A stretch of 64,000 bases of DNA from Caprella mutica (Eukaryota; Arthropoda; Malacostraca; Amphipoda; Caprellidae). Positions 1 through 11,740 of the stretch are shown in pieces (the stretch's first letter is position 1; every line of letters starts with the position of its first letter). A model generated the notes under the pieces. The model had not been told where the DNA came from, did no database searches, and saw only the letters and a list, made by a program, of their open reading frames with translations. Location: assembly GCA_947561585.1 (NCBI GenBank), contig CANNZV010002621.1, forward strand, positions 1 through 64,000. The letters run 5' to 3'. A program made the translations under genes and the position numbers.

Positions 1-3000
1 GTTCATTCCATTTTACTGTTCATTCCATTTTAACGTACTTTCCAATTTTCATGTCATTTCATTTTTACGTTCATTCCATTTTAACGTTCATTTCATTTTA
101 ACTTTCATTCCATTTTAACGTTCATTCCATTTTAACGTTCATTTCATTTTAACTTTCATTCCATTTTAACGTTCATTCCATTCTAACGTTCAATTAATTT
201 TAACGTTAATTTCATTTTAATGTTAATTTCATTTTAACTTTTATTCCATTTAAACGTTCATTCCATTTTAACATTCATTCCATTTAAACGTTCATTCTAT
301 TATAGCGTTAATTTCATTTTAACGTTCATTCCATTTTAACATTCATTCCATTTTAACGTTTATTCTATTATAACGTTAATTTCATTTTAACGTTCATTCC
401 ATATTAACGTTTAATTCATTTCAACGTTCATTCCATTTTACAGTTCATTCCATTCCAACGTTCATTCCATTTCAACGTTCATTCCTTTTTAATGTTTCTT
501 CCATATTAACATCCATTCCATTCTAACGTTCGTTTCATTTTACGTTCATTTCATTTTAACGTTCATTCAATTTCAACGTTCATTACAATTTAACGTTCAT
601 TCTATTTTAACTTTCGTTCCATTTTAATGTTCATTCCATTTTAACGTTCATTCCATTTTAACGTTCATTCCATTATAACGTTAATTTCATTTTAACGTTA
701 ATTTCATTTTTTACGTTTAATTCATTTCAACGTTCATTCAATTACATCGTTCATTCCATTTTAACGTTCATTCCATTTTATCATTCATTCCATCTTAACG
801 TTCATTTCATTTCAACGTTCATTCCATAATAACGTTAAATTCATTTAAACGTTCATTCCATTTTACCGTTCGTTTCATTTTAACGTTCATCTCATTTTAA
901 CGATCATTTTATTTTAACGATTATTCCATCTTAACGTTCATTCCATTTTAACGTTCATTTAATTTTAATGTTCATTCCATATTAACATTTAATTCATTTC
1001 AACGTTCATTCCATTTTAACGTTCGTTTCATTTTAACGTTCATCTCATTCTAACGTTTATTCCATTTTAACGTTCATTCCATTTTAACTTTCATTACATT
1101 TTAACGTTCATTCCATTCTAACGTTCAATTAATTTTAACGTTAATTTCATTTTAATGTTAATTTCATTTTAACTTTTATTCCATTTAAACGTTCATTCCA
1201 TTTTAATATTCATTCCATTTAAACGTTCATTCTATTATAGCGTTAATTTCATTTTAACGTTCATTCCATTTTAAATTTCATTCCATATTAATTTTCATTT
1301 CATTTTAACGTTCATTCAATATAAACGTTTAATTCATTTAAACGTTCATTCCATTTTAACGTTCGTTTCATTATAACGTTCATCTCATTTTAATGTTCAT
1401 TTCATTTTAGCGTTTATTCCATTTTAACGTTCATTCCAATTTAACGTTCATTCTATTATAACGTTCATTCCATTTTAACGTTCATTTCATTTCTACATTC
1501 ATTTCATTTTAAAGTTCATCTAATTTTAACGTTCATTTAATTTTAACGTTCATTCCATTACAACGTTCATTCCATTTTACCGTTCATTCCATTTTACCGT
1601 TCATTCCATTTAAACGTTCATTCCATTTTAACGTATATGCTATTTAGACTTTCATTCCATTTTAACGTTTAATCCTTTTTAACGTTCATTCCATTATAAC
1701 GTTAATTTCATTTTGACGTTTATTCTATTTTAACGTTCATTCCATTTTAACATTCATTCCATTTTAACATTTATTCTATTCCAACGTTAATTTCATTTTA
1801 ACGTTCATTCCATATTAACGTTTAATTCATTTCAACGTTCATTCCATTTTACAGTTCATTCCATTTCAACGTTCTTTCCCATTTTAATATTTCTTCCATA
1901 TTAACATTCATTCCATTTTAACGTTCATTTCATTTTAACGTTCATTTCATTTTAACGTTCATTCCATTTTAACGTTCATTCCAATTTAACGTTCATTCTA
2001 TTTAACGTTCATTCCATTTTAATGTTCATTCCATTTTAACGTTCATTCCATTTCAACGTTCATTCCATCATAACGTTAATTTCATTATAACATTCATTTC
2101 ATTCTAACGTTCATTTCATTTTAAAGTTCATTTCATTTTAACGTTCATTTCATTTTAACGTTCATTTCATTTTAACGTTCATTTCATTTTAACGTTCATT
2201 TCATTTTTACTTTCATTTATTTTTAACGTCGATTCCATTTTACAGTTCATTCCATTTTAACGTTCATTCTATTTTAACGTTAATTCAATTATATCGCTCA
2301 TTCCATTTTAACATTCATTCCATTTCAACGTTCATTCCATTTTAACGTTCATTCGATTTCAACGTTCATTCGATTTTAACGTTCATTCCATTTTAACGTT
2401 TCTTCCAAATTAACCTTTAATTCATTTCAACAGTCATTTCATTTTATCGTTCTTTTCATTTTACCCTTTATTTCATTTTAACGTTCATTTCATTTTAACG
2501 TTTATTCCATTTTAACGTTCATTCCATTTTTCTGTTCATTCCATTTCAATGTTCATTCCATTTTAATGTTCATTCCATTTTAACGTTCATTCCATTTTAA
2601 CGTTCATTCCATTATAACGTTAATTTCATTTTAACGTTAATTTCATTTTTTACGTTTAATTCATTTCAACGTTCATTCAATTACATCGTTCATTCCATTT
2701 TAACGTTCATTCCATTTTATCATTCATTCCATCTTAACGTTCATTTCATTTCAACGTTCATTCCATAATAACGTTAAATTCATTTAAACGTTCATTCCAT
2801 TTTAACGTTTCTTCCAAATTAACCTTTAATTCATTTCAACAATCATTTCATTTTATCGTTCTTTTCATTTTACCCTTTATTTCATTTTAACGTTCATTTC
2901 ATTTTAACGTTTATTCCATTTTTACGTTCATTCCATTTTTCTGTTCATTCCATTTTAACATTCATTCCAATTTTATGTTCATTCTATCATAACGTTCATT

Positions 3001-6000
3001 CCATTTTAACGTTCAATTCATTTTAACATTCATTTCATTTTAACGTTTATTCCATTTTAACGTTCATTCCATTTCACCGTTCATTTCATTTTAACGTTCA
3101 TTTCATCTTAACGTATGTGCTATTTAGACGTTCATTCCATTTAACGTTTAATCCTTTTTAACGTTCATTCCATTATAATGTTAATTTCATTTTAGCGTCT
3201 ATTTCATTTTAACGTTCATTCCATTTTAACATTCATTCCATTTTAACGTTTGTTCTATTATAACGTTAATTTCATTTTAACGTTCATTCCATATTAACGT
3301 TTAATTCATATCAACGTTCATTCCATTTTACAGTTCATTCCATTTCAACGTTCATTCCATTTCAACGTTCATTCCTTTTTAATGTCTCTTCCATATTAAC
3401 ATTCATTCCATTCTAACGTTCGTTTCATTTTACGTTCATTTCATTTTAACGTTCATTCAATTTTAACGTTCATTACAATTTAACGTTCATTCTATTTTAA
3501 CTTTCGTTCCATTTTAATGTTCATTCCATTTTAACTTTCATTCCATTATAACGTTAATTTCATTTTAACGTTAATTTCATTTTTTACGTTTAATTCATTT
3601 CAACGTTCATTCAATTACATCGTTCATTCCATTTTAACGTTCATTCCATTTTATCATTCATTCCATTTTAACGTTCATTTCATTTCAACGTTCATTCCAT
3701 AATAACGTTAAATTCATTTAAACGTTCATTCCATTTTACCGTTCGTTTCATTTTAACGTTCATCTCATTTTAACGATCATTTTATTTTAACGATTATTCC
3801 ATTTTAACGTTCATTCCATTGTAACGTTCATTTAATTTTAATGTTCATTCCATATTAACATTTAATTCATTTCAACGTTCATTCCATTTTAACGTTCGTT
3901 TCATTTTAACGTTCATCTCATTCTAACGTTTATTCCATTTTAACGTTCATTCCATTTTACTGTTCATTCCATTTTAACGTACTTTCCAATTTTCATGTCA
4001 TTTCATTTTTACGTTCATTCTATTTTAACGTTCATTTCATTTTAACTTTCATTCCATTTTAACGTTCATTCCATTTTAACGTTCATTTCATTTTAACTTT
4101 CATTCCATTTTAACGTTCATTCCATTCTAACGTTCAATTAATTTTAACGTTAATTTCATTTTAATGTTAATTTCATTTTAACTTTTATTCCATTTAAACG
4201 TTCATTCCATTTTAACATTCATTCCATTTAAACGTTCATTCTATTATAGCGTTAATTTCATTTTAACGTTCATTCCATTTTAACATTCATTCCATTTTAA
4301 CGTTTATTCTATTATAACGTTAATTTCATTTTAACGTTCATTCCATATTAACGTTTAATTCATTTCAACGTTCATTCCATTTTACAGTTCATTCCATTTC
4401 AACGTTCATTCCATTTCAACGTTCATTCCTTTTTAATGTTTCTTCCATATTAACGTCCATTCCATTCTAACGTTCGTTTCATTTTACGTTCATTTCATTT
4501 TAACGTTCATTCAATTTCAACGTTCATTACAATTTAACGTTCATTCTATTTTAACTTTCGTTCCATTTTAATGTTCATTCCATTTTAACGTTCATTCCAT
4601 TTAACGTTCATTCCATTTCAATGTTCATTCCATTTTAATGTTCATTCCATTTTAACGTTCATTCCATTTTAACGTTCATTCCATTATAACGTTAATTTCA
4701 TTTTAACGTTAATTTCATTTTTTACGTTTAATTCATTTCAACGTTCATTCAATTACATCGTTCATTCCATTTTAACGTTCATTCCATTTTATCATTCATT
4801 CCATCTTAACGTTCATTTCATTTCAACGTTCATTCCATAATAACGTTAAATTCATTTAAACGTTCATTCCATTTTACCGTTCGTTTCATTTTAACGTTCA
4901 TCTCATTTTAACGATCATTTTATTTTAACGATTATTCCATATTAACGTTCATTCCATTTTAACGTTCATTTAATTTTAATGTTCATTCCATATTAACATT
5001 TAATTCATTTCAACGTTCATTCCATTTTAACGTTCGTTTCATTTTAACGTTCATCTCATTCTAACGTTTATTCCATTTTAACGTTCATTCCATTTTACTG
5101 TTCATTCCATTTTAACGTACTTTCCAATTTTCATGTCATTTCATTTTTACGTTCATTCCATTTTAACTTTCATTTCATTTTAACTTTCATTCCATTTTAA
5201 CGTTCATTCCATTTTAACGTTCATTTCATTTTAACTTTCATTCCATTTTAACGTTCATTCCATTCTAACGTTCAATTAATTTTAACGTTAATTTCATTTT
5301 AATGTTAATTTCATTTTAACTTTTATTCCATTTAAACGTTCATTCCATTTTAATATTCATTCCATTTAAACGTTCATTCTATTATAGCGTTAATTTCATT
5401 TTAACGTTCATTCCATTTTAAATTTCATTCCATATTAATTTTCATTTCATTTTAACGTTCATTCAATATTAACGTTTAATTCATTTAAACGTTCATTCCA
5501 CTTTAATGTTCGTTTCATTATAACGTTCATCTCATTTTAATGTTCATTTCATTTTAGCGTTTATTCCATTTAAACGTTCATTCCAATTTAACGTTCATTC
5601 TATTATAACGTTCATTCCATTTTAACGTTCATTTCATTTCTACATTCATTTCATTTTAAAGTTCATCTAATTTTAACGTTCATTTAATTTTAACGTTCAT
5701 TCCATTACAACGTTCATTCCATTTTACCGTTCATTCCATTTTACCGTTCATTCCATTTAAACGTTCATTCCATTTTAACGTATATGCTAATTAGACTTTC
5801 ATTCCATTTTAACGTTTAATCCTTTTTAACGTTCATTCCATTATAACGTTAATTTCATTTTGACGTTTATTCTATTTTAACGTTCATTCCATTTTAACAT
5901 TCATTCCATTTTAACATTTATTCTATTCCAACGTTAATTTCATTTTAACGTTCATTCCATATTAACGTTTAATTCATTTCAACGTTCATTCCATTTTACA

Positions 6001-7208
6001 GTTCATTCCATTTCAACGTTCTTTCCCATTTTAATATTTCTTCCATATTAACATTCATTCCATTTTAACGTTCATTTCATTTTAACGTTCATATCATTTT
6101 AACGTTCATTTCATTTTAACGTTCATTCCAATTTAACGTTCATTCTATTTTAACGTTCATTCCATTTTAATGTTCATTCCATTTTAACGTTCATTCCATT
6201 TAACGATCATTCCATTTTAACGTTCATTCCATTTTAACGATCATTCCATTTCAACGTTCATTCCATCATAACGTTAATTTCATTTTAACATTCATTTCAT
6301 ACTAACGTTCATTTCATTTTAACGTTCATTTCATTTCAACGTTCATTTCATTTCAACGTTCATTTCATTTTAACGGTCATTTCATTTAAACGTTCATTTC
6401 ATTTTTTACTTTCATTTATTTTTAACGTCGATTCCATTTTACCGTTCATTCCATTTTAACGTTCATTCTATTTTAACGTTCATTCAATTATAGCGTTCAT
6501 TCCATTTTAACATTCATTCCATTTTAACTTTCATTCCATTTTAACGTTCATTCGATTTTAACGTTCATTCGATTTTAACGTTCATCCCATTTTAACGTTC
6601 ATTCCATTTTAACGTTCATTCCATTTTAACGTTTCTTCCAAATTAACCTTTAATTCATTTCAACAATCATTTCATTTTAACGTTCTTTTCATTTTACCGT
6701 TTATTTCATTTTAACGTTCATTTCATTTGAACGTTTATTCCATTTTAACGTTCATTCCATTTTTCTGTTCATTCCATTTTAATATTTATTCCAATTTTAC
6801 GTTCATTCTATCATAACGTTCATTCCATTTTAACGATCAATTCATTTTAACATTCATTTCATTTTAACGTTTATTCCATTTTAACGTTCATTCCATTTCA
6901 CCGTTCATTTCATTTTAACGTTCATTTCATCTTAACGTATATGCTATTTAGACGTTCATTCCATTTTAACGTTTAATCCTTTTTGACGTTCATTCCATTA
7001 TAATGTTAATTTCATTTTAGCGTCTATTTCATTTTAACGTTCATTCCATTTTAACATTCATTCCATTTTAACGTTTATTCTATTATAACGTTAATTTCAT
7101 TTTAGCGTCTATTTCATTTTAACGTTCATTCCATTTTAACATTCATTCCATTTTAACGTTTATTCTATTATAACGTTAATTTCATTTTAACGTTCATTCC
7201 ATAATAAC
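1..7208. repeat. 17-bp AT-rich satellite array, first block
   Basis: Continuous head-to-tail copies of a roughly 17-bp unit, consensus AACGTTCATTCCATTTT, with frequent variants (TTCATTT, TTAATTT, TTTATTC, ATTATAACG). All copies have the same orientation. Marker variants recur in the same order at long range: the TAACGTACTTTCC variant at 31, 3975 and 5113, and the ATGCTATTTAGA variant near 1636, 3116, 5783 and 6941. This shows higher-order repeats several kilobases long. No open reading frame of substance. The block ends where the LTR retrotransposon enters. Confidence 0.97.
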
Positions 7209-7647
7209 TGTTGTAAGGCAAACACAGCTATTGTGTATACATTACTGTTATCACGAACCTATATGATTGTAAGTAAGTAACATTCAAGTTAGTTACCGAT
7301 CTGCTCTCGCGAGCTACACACCTTATCTCCAGTCTTAGTTATTGAGACATTAACTTGTGAGCGTTCTAGTGGAGATACTCTTTGTAATAACCCTTGCTTG
7401 ACTAATGAATATATTCTCTTTAAGTGTTAATTACATTACCATTATTACCCTAAATACAGTTAGGCTTGGACCAGAGGCCTGAGGTCGGAACCATATTGGC
7501 AAGGTGGTTCTAGGGCATTATACCATGAGTATTTAGTAGAAAGAGATATATTGAGAAAAAGGAATCTGAAAATACTAAATAGAGTAGGATCCTATCACAC
7601 GTAACCCATATAGTGAAACGTTATAAGGAATAACACATAACGTCACA
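7209..7647 (+). repeat. 5' LTR of the gypsy-type element
   Basis: 439 bp, TGTTGTAAGGCA at the start and ACGTCACA at the end. Same length as the 3' LTR, with only about five substitutions by eye (for example TTGT versus TAGT at the start, ATACATT versus ATGCATT, TTAGGC versus TTAAGC, and TTATACC versus TGGTACC). It should hold the promoter and start of the genomic transcript; no individual promoter motif was assigned. Confidence 0.95.
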
Positions 7648-7668
7648 TTGGTGGCCGTATGGTGCGTG
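7648..7668 (+). other. Candidate primer binding site
   Basis: Directly after the 5' LTR the sequence reads TTGGTGGCCGTATGG. A TGG start two bases after the LTR fits pairing with the CCA end of a tRNA primer. The matching tRNA was not identified. Confidence 0.5.
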
Positions 7669-7978
7669 ATTAAGTAATTCGAATTTAATGTGCGGAAATT
7701 CAATTACTAAAGTAAAAGATTGAAAGCTTTGTAGTTTACCAAAAACTAAGTTAACCATCTGATTGGAGAGTATTTGATTACAGCGAGACCGGGTTTTGCG
7801 ACCCTATATGAAGGTACGATTCAATTAAGGTGTTCAGTTTTTGTGATAAAGTATAAAGATTATTCAACTCAAGGTCAAGCAAACGGCATCTCGAAAATTA
7901 TCGGAAGGATAAGGAGAGTACAGATGGCCTAATTTGAAATTTGAATGAGCAGAGACAATCAGTGAGACTAACAAGTCT

Positions 7979-8045
7979 GAAAAAAAAAAATTCTGGAAAT
8001 TCTGGAAATTCTGGAAAATTCTGGAAAATTCTGGAAGAAACTGGA
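7979..8045 (+). repeat. Short tandem repeat in the retrotransposon leader
   Basis: After an A-rich run there are five or six head-to-tail copies of a 9-10 bp unit ATTCTGGAA(A). It lies in the untranslated leader between the primer binding site and gag. Confidence 0.85.
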
Positions 8046-8207
8046 AAGCACGGAGGGAGGAAGCGACAGGGTAAAGCGTTGCACGTTGGCGAATGGTGAT
8101 GGAAAACATTCGATTATAAACAACATGCAAAAAAGCCGTAAATCAACCAGAAATTGAGAGTCTAATTTGTTTAAATACTACATCTGAAAAGTATTTATTC
8201 AAACTGC

Positions 8208-8425
8208 AACATTCAGTGAACATTCAACATTCAGTGAATATTTAACATTCAGTGAACATTTAACATTCAGTGAACATTCAACATTCAGTGAACATTTAAC
8301 ATTCAGTGAATATTCAGTTAACATACAGTGCATGACATTCAGTGCACAACGTTCAGTGAACACTCAACAGTCAGTGCACAACGTTCAGTGAACATTCAGT
8401 TAACAAGTTAACAGTTAACGTCATA
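8208..8425 (+). repeat. Leader minisatellite, CATTCAGTGAA units
   Basis: About ten imperfect copies of an 18-20 bp unit (ACATTCAGTGAACATT with CAA or TAA variants), degrading at the 3' end into GTTAACA-rich sequence. It sits in the 5' leader about 550 bases before gag, where packaging or dimerisation signals would be expected, but no function can be shown. Confidence 0.88.
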
Positions 8426-8526
8426 ACAGTTAACATCAGAGCAAAAATCAACGACAAAACCTGATAAGCGGGGCCCACTGTACATGGAACCGGAAGTTGA
8501 GTATAACATATAATGTAATGTCATCC

Positions 8527-8577
8527 TTGCTTTTTTCAGTCTCATTTTTGAAGCGATCAGAGTAAGTTTTAAGTGTT
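8527..8577 (+). promoter_or_regulatory. Candidate splice acceptor and donor in the leader
   Basis: A pyrimidine-rich stretch ending TTTTTTCAG (to about 8539) is followed some 30 bases later by AGAGTAAGT, a good match to an insect 5' splice site (GTAAGT from 8572). Together with an acceptor-like site at 15317, this would allow a spliced subgenomic transcript carrying the downstream small gene. Prediction from motif only. Confidence 0.3.
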
Positions 8578-8965
8578 AGAACTTAGTCCAGTGGTGAATA
8601 AATCTGTTCTGTTTAGTCAAGAGTTGCTGTTGGTGAATAAGCAATAAGCAGAAGGTAATAATTAATCATTATTGCAGCAGTTATAATTAAAGGATGTATG
8701 TGTGCATGCATTTCTTTTAACTTTGAATTGCTGAGTGTTGTTATTAATTGACAGGTATAAATATTTTATATTTATTGATTTAACAAATATTGCTCTTTAT
8801 TTGAATAATATAATTTATTTATTATTTATTATTTGAATGATTATTTTTTATGTTTGAAGGATTATTTTTTTGGACATTATTTTTTTTCCTTTTTGGTAAT
8901 TTGTGATTACACGTGCACTACACTTGTTTAAGTACACAATAACACTTCATTAGGATAGGAAACAC

Positions 8966-10252
8966 ATGCCAACTTCAGAAGACGAAGCGATAAATTCTGA
9001 AGCTGTAGAACTTAGATCTGGAAGAAAAACTAAACAGAACAAAACACCCCCCAAAACAACCCCCAAAACAACCCCCAAAACATCCCCCAAAACAACCCCC
9101 AAAACACCCCCCAAAGAAACACACATAGAACAGAAAGAGAACACATATAGGAAAGAGAAACAAACAAACAAAGAAAAAATGTCGGTTGAATTAACACAAG
9201 CTCAACTCCAAGAGATAATTAAGAGCAGGAGTACAACAATAATTAATTCTGATTCGTTGCCGATATTCAGAGGAAGAAGAAGGCCAGAAGATCCAGCTTT
9301 CGAGGAAAAGAACACGTTTAAACAACATCTAAGTCTATTAAATAATCATATATCCAGCTTAGGGGATAAAGATGACATAGAAAAAAAGAAGATACTTTTC
9401 AGGAGCGCTGATTGCAAGCTAGGAGATTTTCAAATTACTGTTAATAACGTTGTTAACGGTAAAACATTTAAAGATAGCACATACCAAGAAATATGCACGG
9501 TATTAGAAGACATATATGTGCAGAAAGACAGCAAGGATATCTACAGTGTATGTCATGAATTATACACTAATAAATTGAAGGATGAAACTACAGCTGCCAG
9601 TGACATTTTAAGTACATTGGAAAAAATTTGCGAAGTCACAGATTATATTTTAAATGACGACACAATGAACGCCCAATTTCCAATAAGGACAGCAACTGAA
9701 AGCGATGAATCATTCACACGTAGATTAAAAAAGCACGCAAAAGATCTTATGAATACATCAATGTATTTAACAATATTGGGTCCACAGATCAACCCCAGTA
9801 TCATCAAAGGAGTCATTGAAGGTCCTTTCAAGACAACAGCTAATTTACTGTCTGCTACTACAAAGAAAATAAGATCTTTGCCACATGACAAAAAAATTCT
9901 AATACCAAAGAAGAATTTCAATGACACAGAAACTTTTTTGATAGAAAAAACTGAGGGTGAGAATCAAGGCAATATTCACGAGGATATGCAGGAAGATGCA
10001 GAAGCATACTACGCATATAATGCAAGAAACAGAGCAGGTAGGTTTGCACGCAGAAGCAGATTCAAATACAATCACACAGGCAGAGCATATGTACACAACA
10101 CTAATAACCCCCACCCTACCCCTACCCCCCACAGTAACAGTGATACAATTAAGTGTTACCGATGCAATAAATTAGGACATATAGGACGAGAATGCCGTGC
10201 TCAACAACCTTTTAATCAAGGACAGGGCAAGGATTTTCGAAAGAACATGTAA
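8966..10252 (+). CDS. gag: Gag polyprotein of the gypsy-type element
   Basis: A 428-residue reading frame from ATG 8966. The N-terminal part is charged and carries a Thr/Pro/Lys repeat (PKTTPKTTPKT) encoded by a CCCCCAAAACA tandem repeat at about 9048-9115. The middle is a helical, capsid-like region without a named motif. Near residues 394-407 is one zinc knuckle, CYRCNKLGHIGREC, matching CX2CX4HX4C, which in this family binds genomic RNA during particle assembly. The frame ends at TAA 10250-10252. A second frame one base back (-1) is open from 10216, giving a 37-base overlap of the kind used for gag-pol frameshifting, although no canonical slippery heptamer is evident. Length is normal for an insect gypsy Gag. 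Confidence 0.93.
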   Translation: MPTSEDEAINSEAVELRSGRKTKQNKTPPKTTPKTTPKTSPKTTPKTPPKETHIEQKENTYRKEKQTNKEKMSVELTQAQLQEIIKSRSTTIINSDSLPIFRGRRRPEDPAFEEKNTFKQHLSLLNNHISSLGDKDDIEKKKILFRSADCKLGDFQITVNNVVNGKTFKDSTYQEICTVLEDIYVQKDSKDIYSVCHELYTNKLKDETTAASDILSTLEKICEVTDYILNDDTMNAQFPIRTATESDESFTRRLKKHAKDLMNTSMYLTILGPQINPSIIKGVIEGPFKTTANLLSATTKKIRSLPHDKKILIPKKNFNDTETFLIEKTEGENQGNIHEDMQEDAEAYYAYNARNRAGRFARRSRFKYNHTGRAYVHNTNNPHPTPTPHSNSDTIKCYRCNKLGHIGRECRAQQPFNQGQGKDFRKNM

Positions 10253-10506
10253 ATACAAACACAAGTAAAAAACAAGGTAGGTTTCACGTGAAAACGGTCG
10301 GTAACTCCGTGTACGCATGTGAATTGAACATGAATAAATTAGATCCGGTGCACGTTAAATTCAATGGTAAAAGTAAATCGTCACTCAATACAAAAAATTA
10401 TTGTGAATGTAAAAATAAGTTCGATTTATTAAAAGAAGAAGAGTTAAGCGTTGAGGATAAAAAAACGAGCGAAACGTATATAACAGTTCAATTAGTAAAA
10501 AAATAA
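10216..10506 (+). CDS. Gag-pol linker segment (-1 frame)
   Basis: Open reading frame in the -1 phase relative to gag, overlapping the gag end by 37 bases and running to TAA at 10504-10506. It has no convincing start codon of its own and would be read by ribosomal frameshifting from gag. It contains a short Cys-containing stretch (YCECKNKF) but no known domain. It ends in a run of seven A residues (10497-10503), exactly where the protease frame opens in another phase, so the stop probably reflects a one-base length change in that run and not a true gene end. Confidence 0.55.
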   Translation, partial: SRTGQGFSKEHVNTNTSKKQGRFHVKTVGNSVYACELNMNKLDPVHVKFNGKSKSSLNTKNYCECKNKFDLLKEEELSVEDKKTSETYITVQLVKK

Positions 10507-11740
10507 GGATGAATTAAGCGGATTGACGGACTGTCATTATACGATAAAAGGGACTTCTAAGCCAACGATAATTTTACATAGTAAAGAATTTGATTGGGAA
10601 GCTTTAATAGATTCAGGAAGCGAGAGAACAATTGTAAAAAGTCGTAATTTTAATTACAAGTCGAGTCACGAGGACATAATGAAATCGGACGTAACTATTA
10701 AAGGCATAAACGGACGTTCCGAAGTAAAAGGTGAAATAAAATTTGAATTAGTGTCAAAATCTAATAAGCAAACAGTAAACGCTTTACTAATCAAAAACAA
10801 CAGTCTACCCTATGACGTAATATTAGGAAGGGACGTGTTAACGAACGCGCAAATTGATTTTGATAAGAAAATATTGAAATTAGGTGAAGAAAAAATTCCG
10901 TTTATGGAAAAACGTAGAATAGCTACTAAAGAACTATTAAGCACAGATTGTTTAATATCAGAATTGGTCCTTACTTCTAATAGGTCAAAACGAAGAACGT
11001 TGATAAGACAAATAAACGAACGAACAAACAGCCGCAGTAGTATTGCGAAAGTAAGGGTTAAACCTCAACAAAAAGGGCAAACAAAGGTTATGAAACCCGA
11101 GGTAAAAACGAAGTCAAGGAATAAAAATAAAAAACGCGAGAAGAACGGAAATGTTCATATAAATAGCCAAGTCGTTGAGGCAAACAGCGTACAAATATTG
11201 TATGGATTTGTCAAAAACAACGAAGCAGGAAGTTATATTATAGCTAAAAGAAGCTTCAATAGTGGTTTAGTGATAGCCGAAACACTAATAAAAATCGAAG
11301 ATATTAAAAAAGAGGGAGATCAAGTGTCAATATGCCCAGTTTTCGTAATGAATCCGACGGATAGTGATATCATATTAAAGGACAATATGATAATTGGAAA
11401 GCTCCAGACGTACGAAGAGCAAGTCGAAGTAAATATAGCGACTATATCGGAGTGTTTAAATAATAGGACTCATAAATCTAGATTAGGAAACGTGTTGAGT
11501 GACGAAAAAACAAAGCCATTTGAACGAAACGTTACCCCTGAACTAATTTATGAAAAGTCAAAGGTACATGCAGTTGGAATTAATGGAGAGCCATTAGTTG
11601 CATCGCATGGCAACCGAGAGATGAAATGTAAAATATCACGTGACGGAAGTGCTGATAGAAGCCGTGACAGCACATTAAGTGCTGATGAAGAAAACAATTC
11701 TCAGACAGTGCCATTAGCACTGACTGAGAAGGTTAGTTAA
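10499..11740 (+). CDS. pol: Aspartic protease portion of Pol
   Basis: Reading frame open from 10499 to TAA at 11738-11740; there is no ATG at its head, so it is a continuation of an upstream frame. It has the retropepsin signature: an active-site ALIDSGSERT motif (about residue 40) and YDVILGRDVL about 75 residues later, matching the ILG(R/M)D element of gypsy proteases. The protease would cleave Gag and Gag-Pol. The following 250 residues are basic (KNKKREKNG) and poorly conserved in this family, forming the spacer before reverse transcriptase. The frame change to the next segment occurs between 11724 and 11740. Confidence 0.88.
   Translation, partial: KNKDELSGLTDCHYTIKGTSKPTIILHSKEFDWEALIDSGSERTIVKSRNFNYKSSHEDIMKSDVTIKGINGRSEVKGEIKFELVSKSNKQTVNALLIKNNSLPYDVILGRDVLTNAQIDFDKKILKLGEEKIPFMEKRRIATKELLSTDCLISELVLTSNRSKRRTLIRQINERTNSRSSIAKVRVKPQQKGQTKVMKPEVKTKSRNKNKKREKNGNVHINSQVVEANSVQILYGFVKNNEAGSYIIAKRSFNSGLVIAETLIKIEDIKKEGDQVSICPVFVMNPTDSDIILKDNMIIGKLQTYEEQVEVNIATISECLNNRTHKSRLGNVLSDEKTKPFERNVTPELIYEKSKVHAVGINGEPLVASHGNREMKCKISRDGSADRSRDSTLSADEENNSQTVPLALTEKVS

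Noticed and set aside
8950..9171. Minus-strand frames opposite the start of gag
   Set aside because: Mirror of the CCCCCAAAACA repeat in gag; gag itself has a full-length domain structure on the plus strand.
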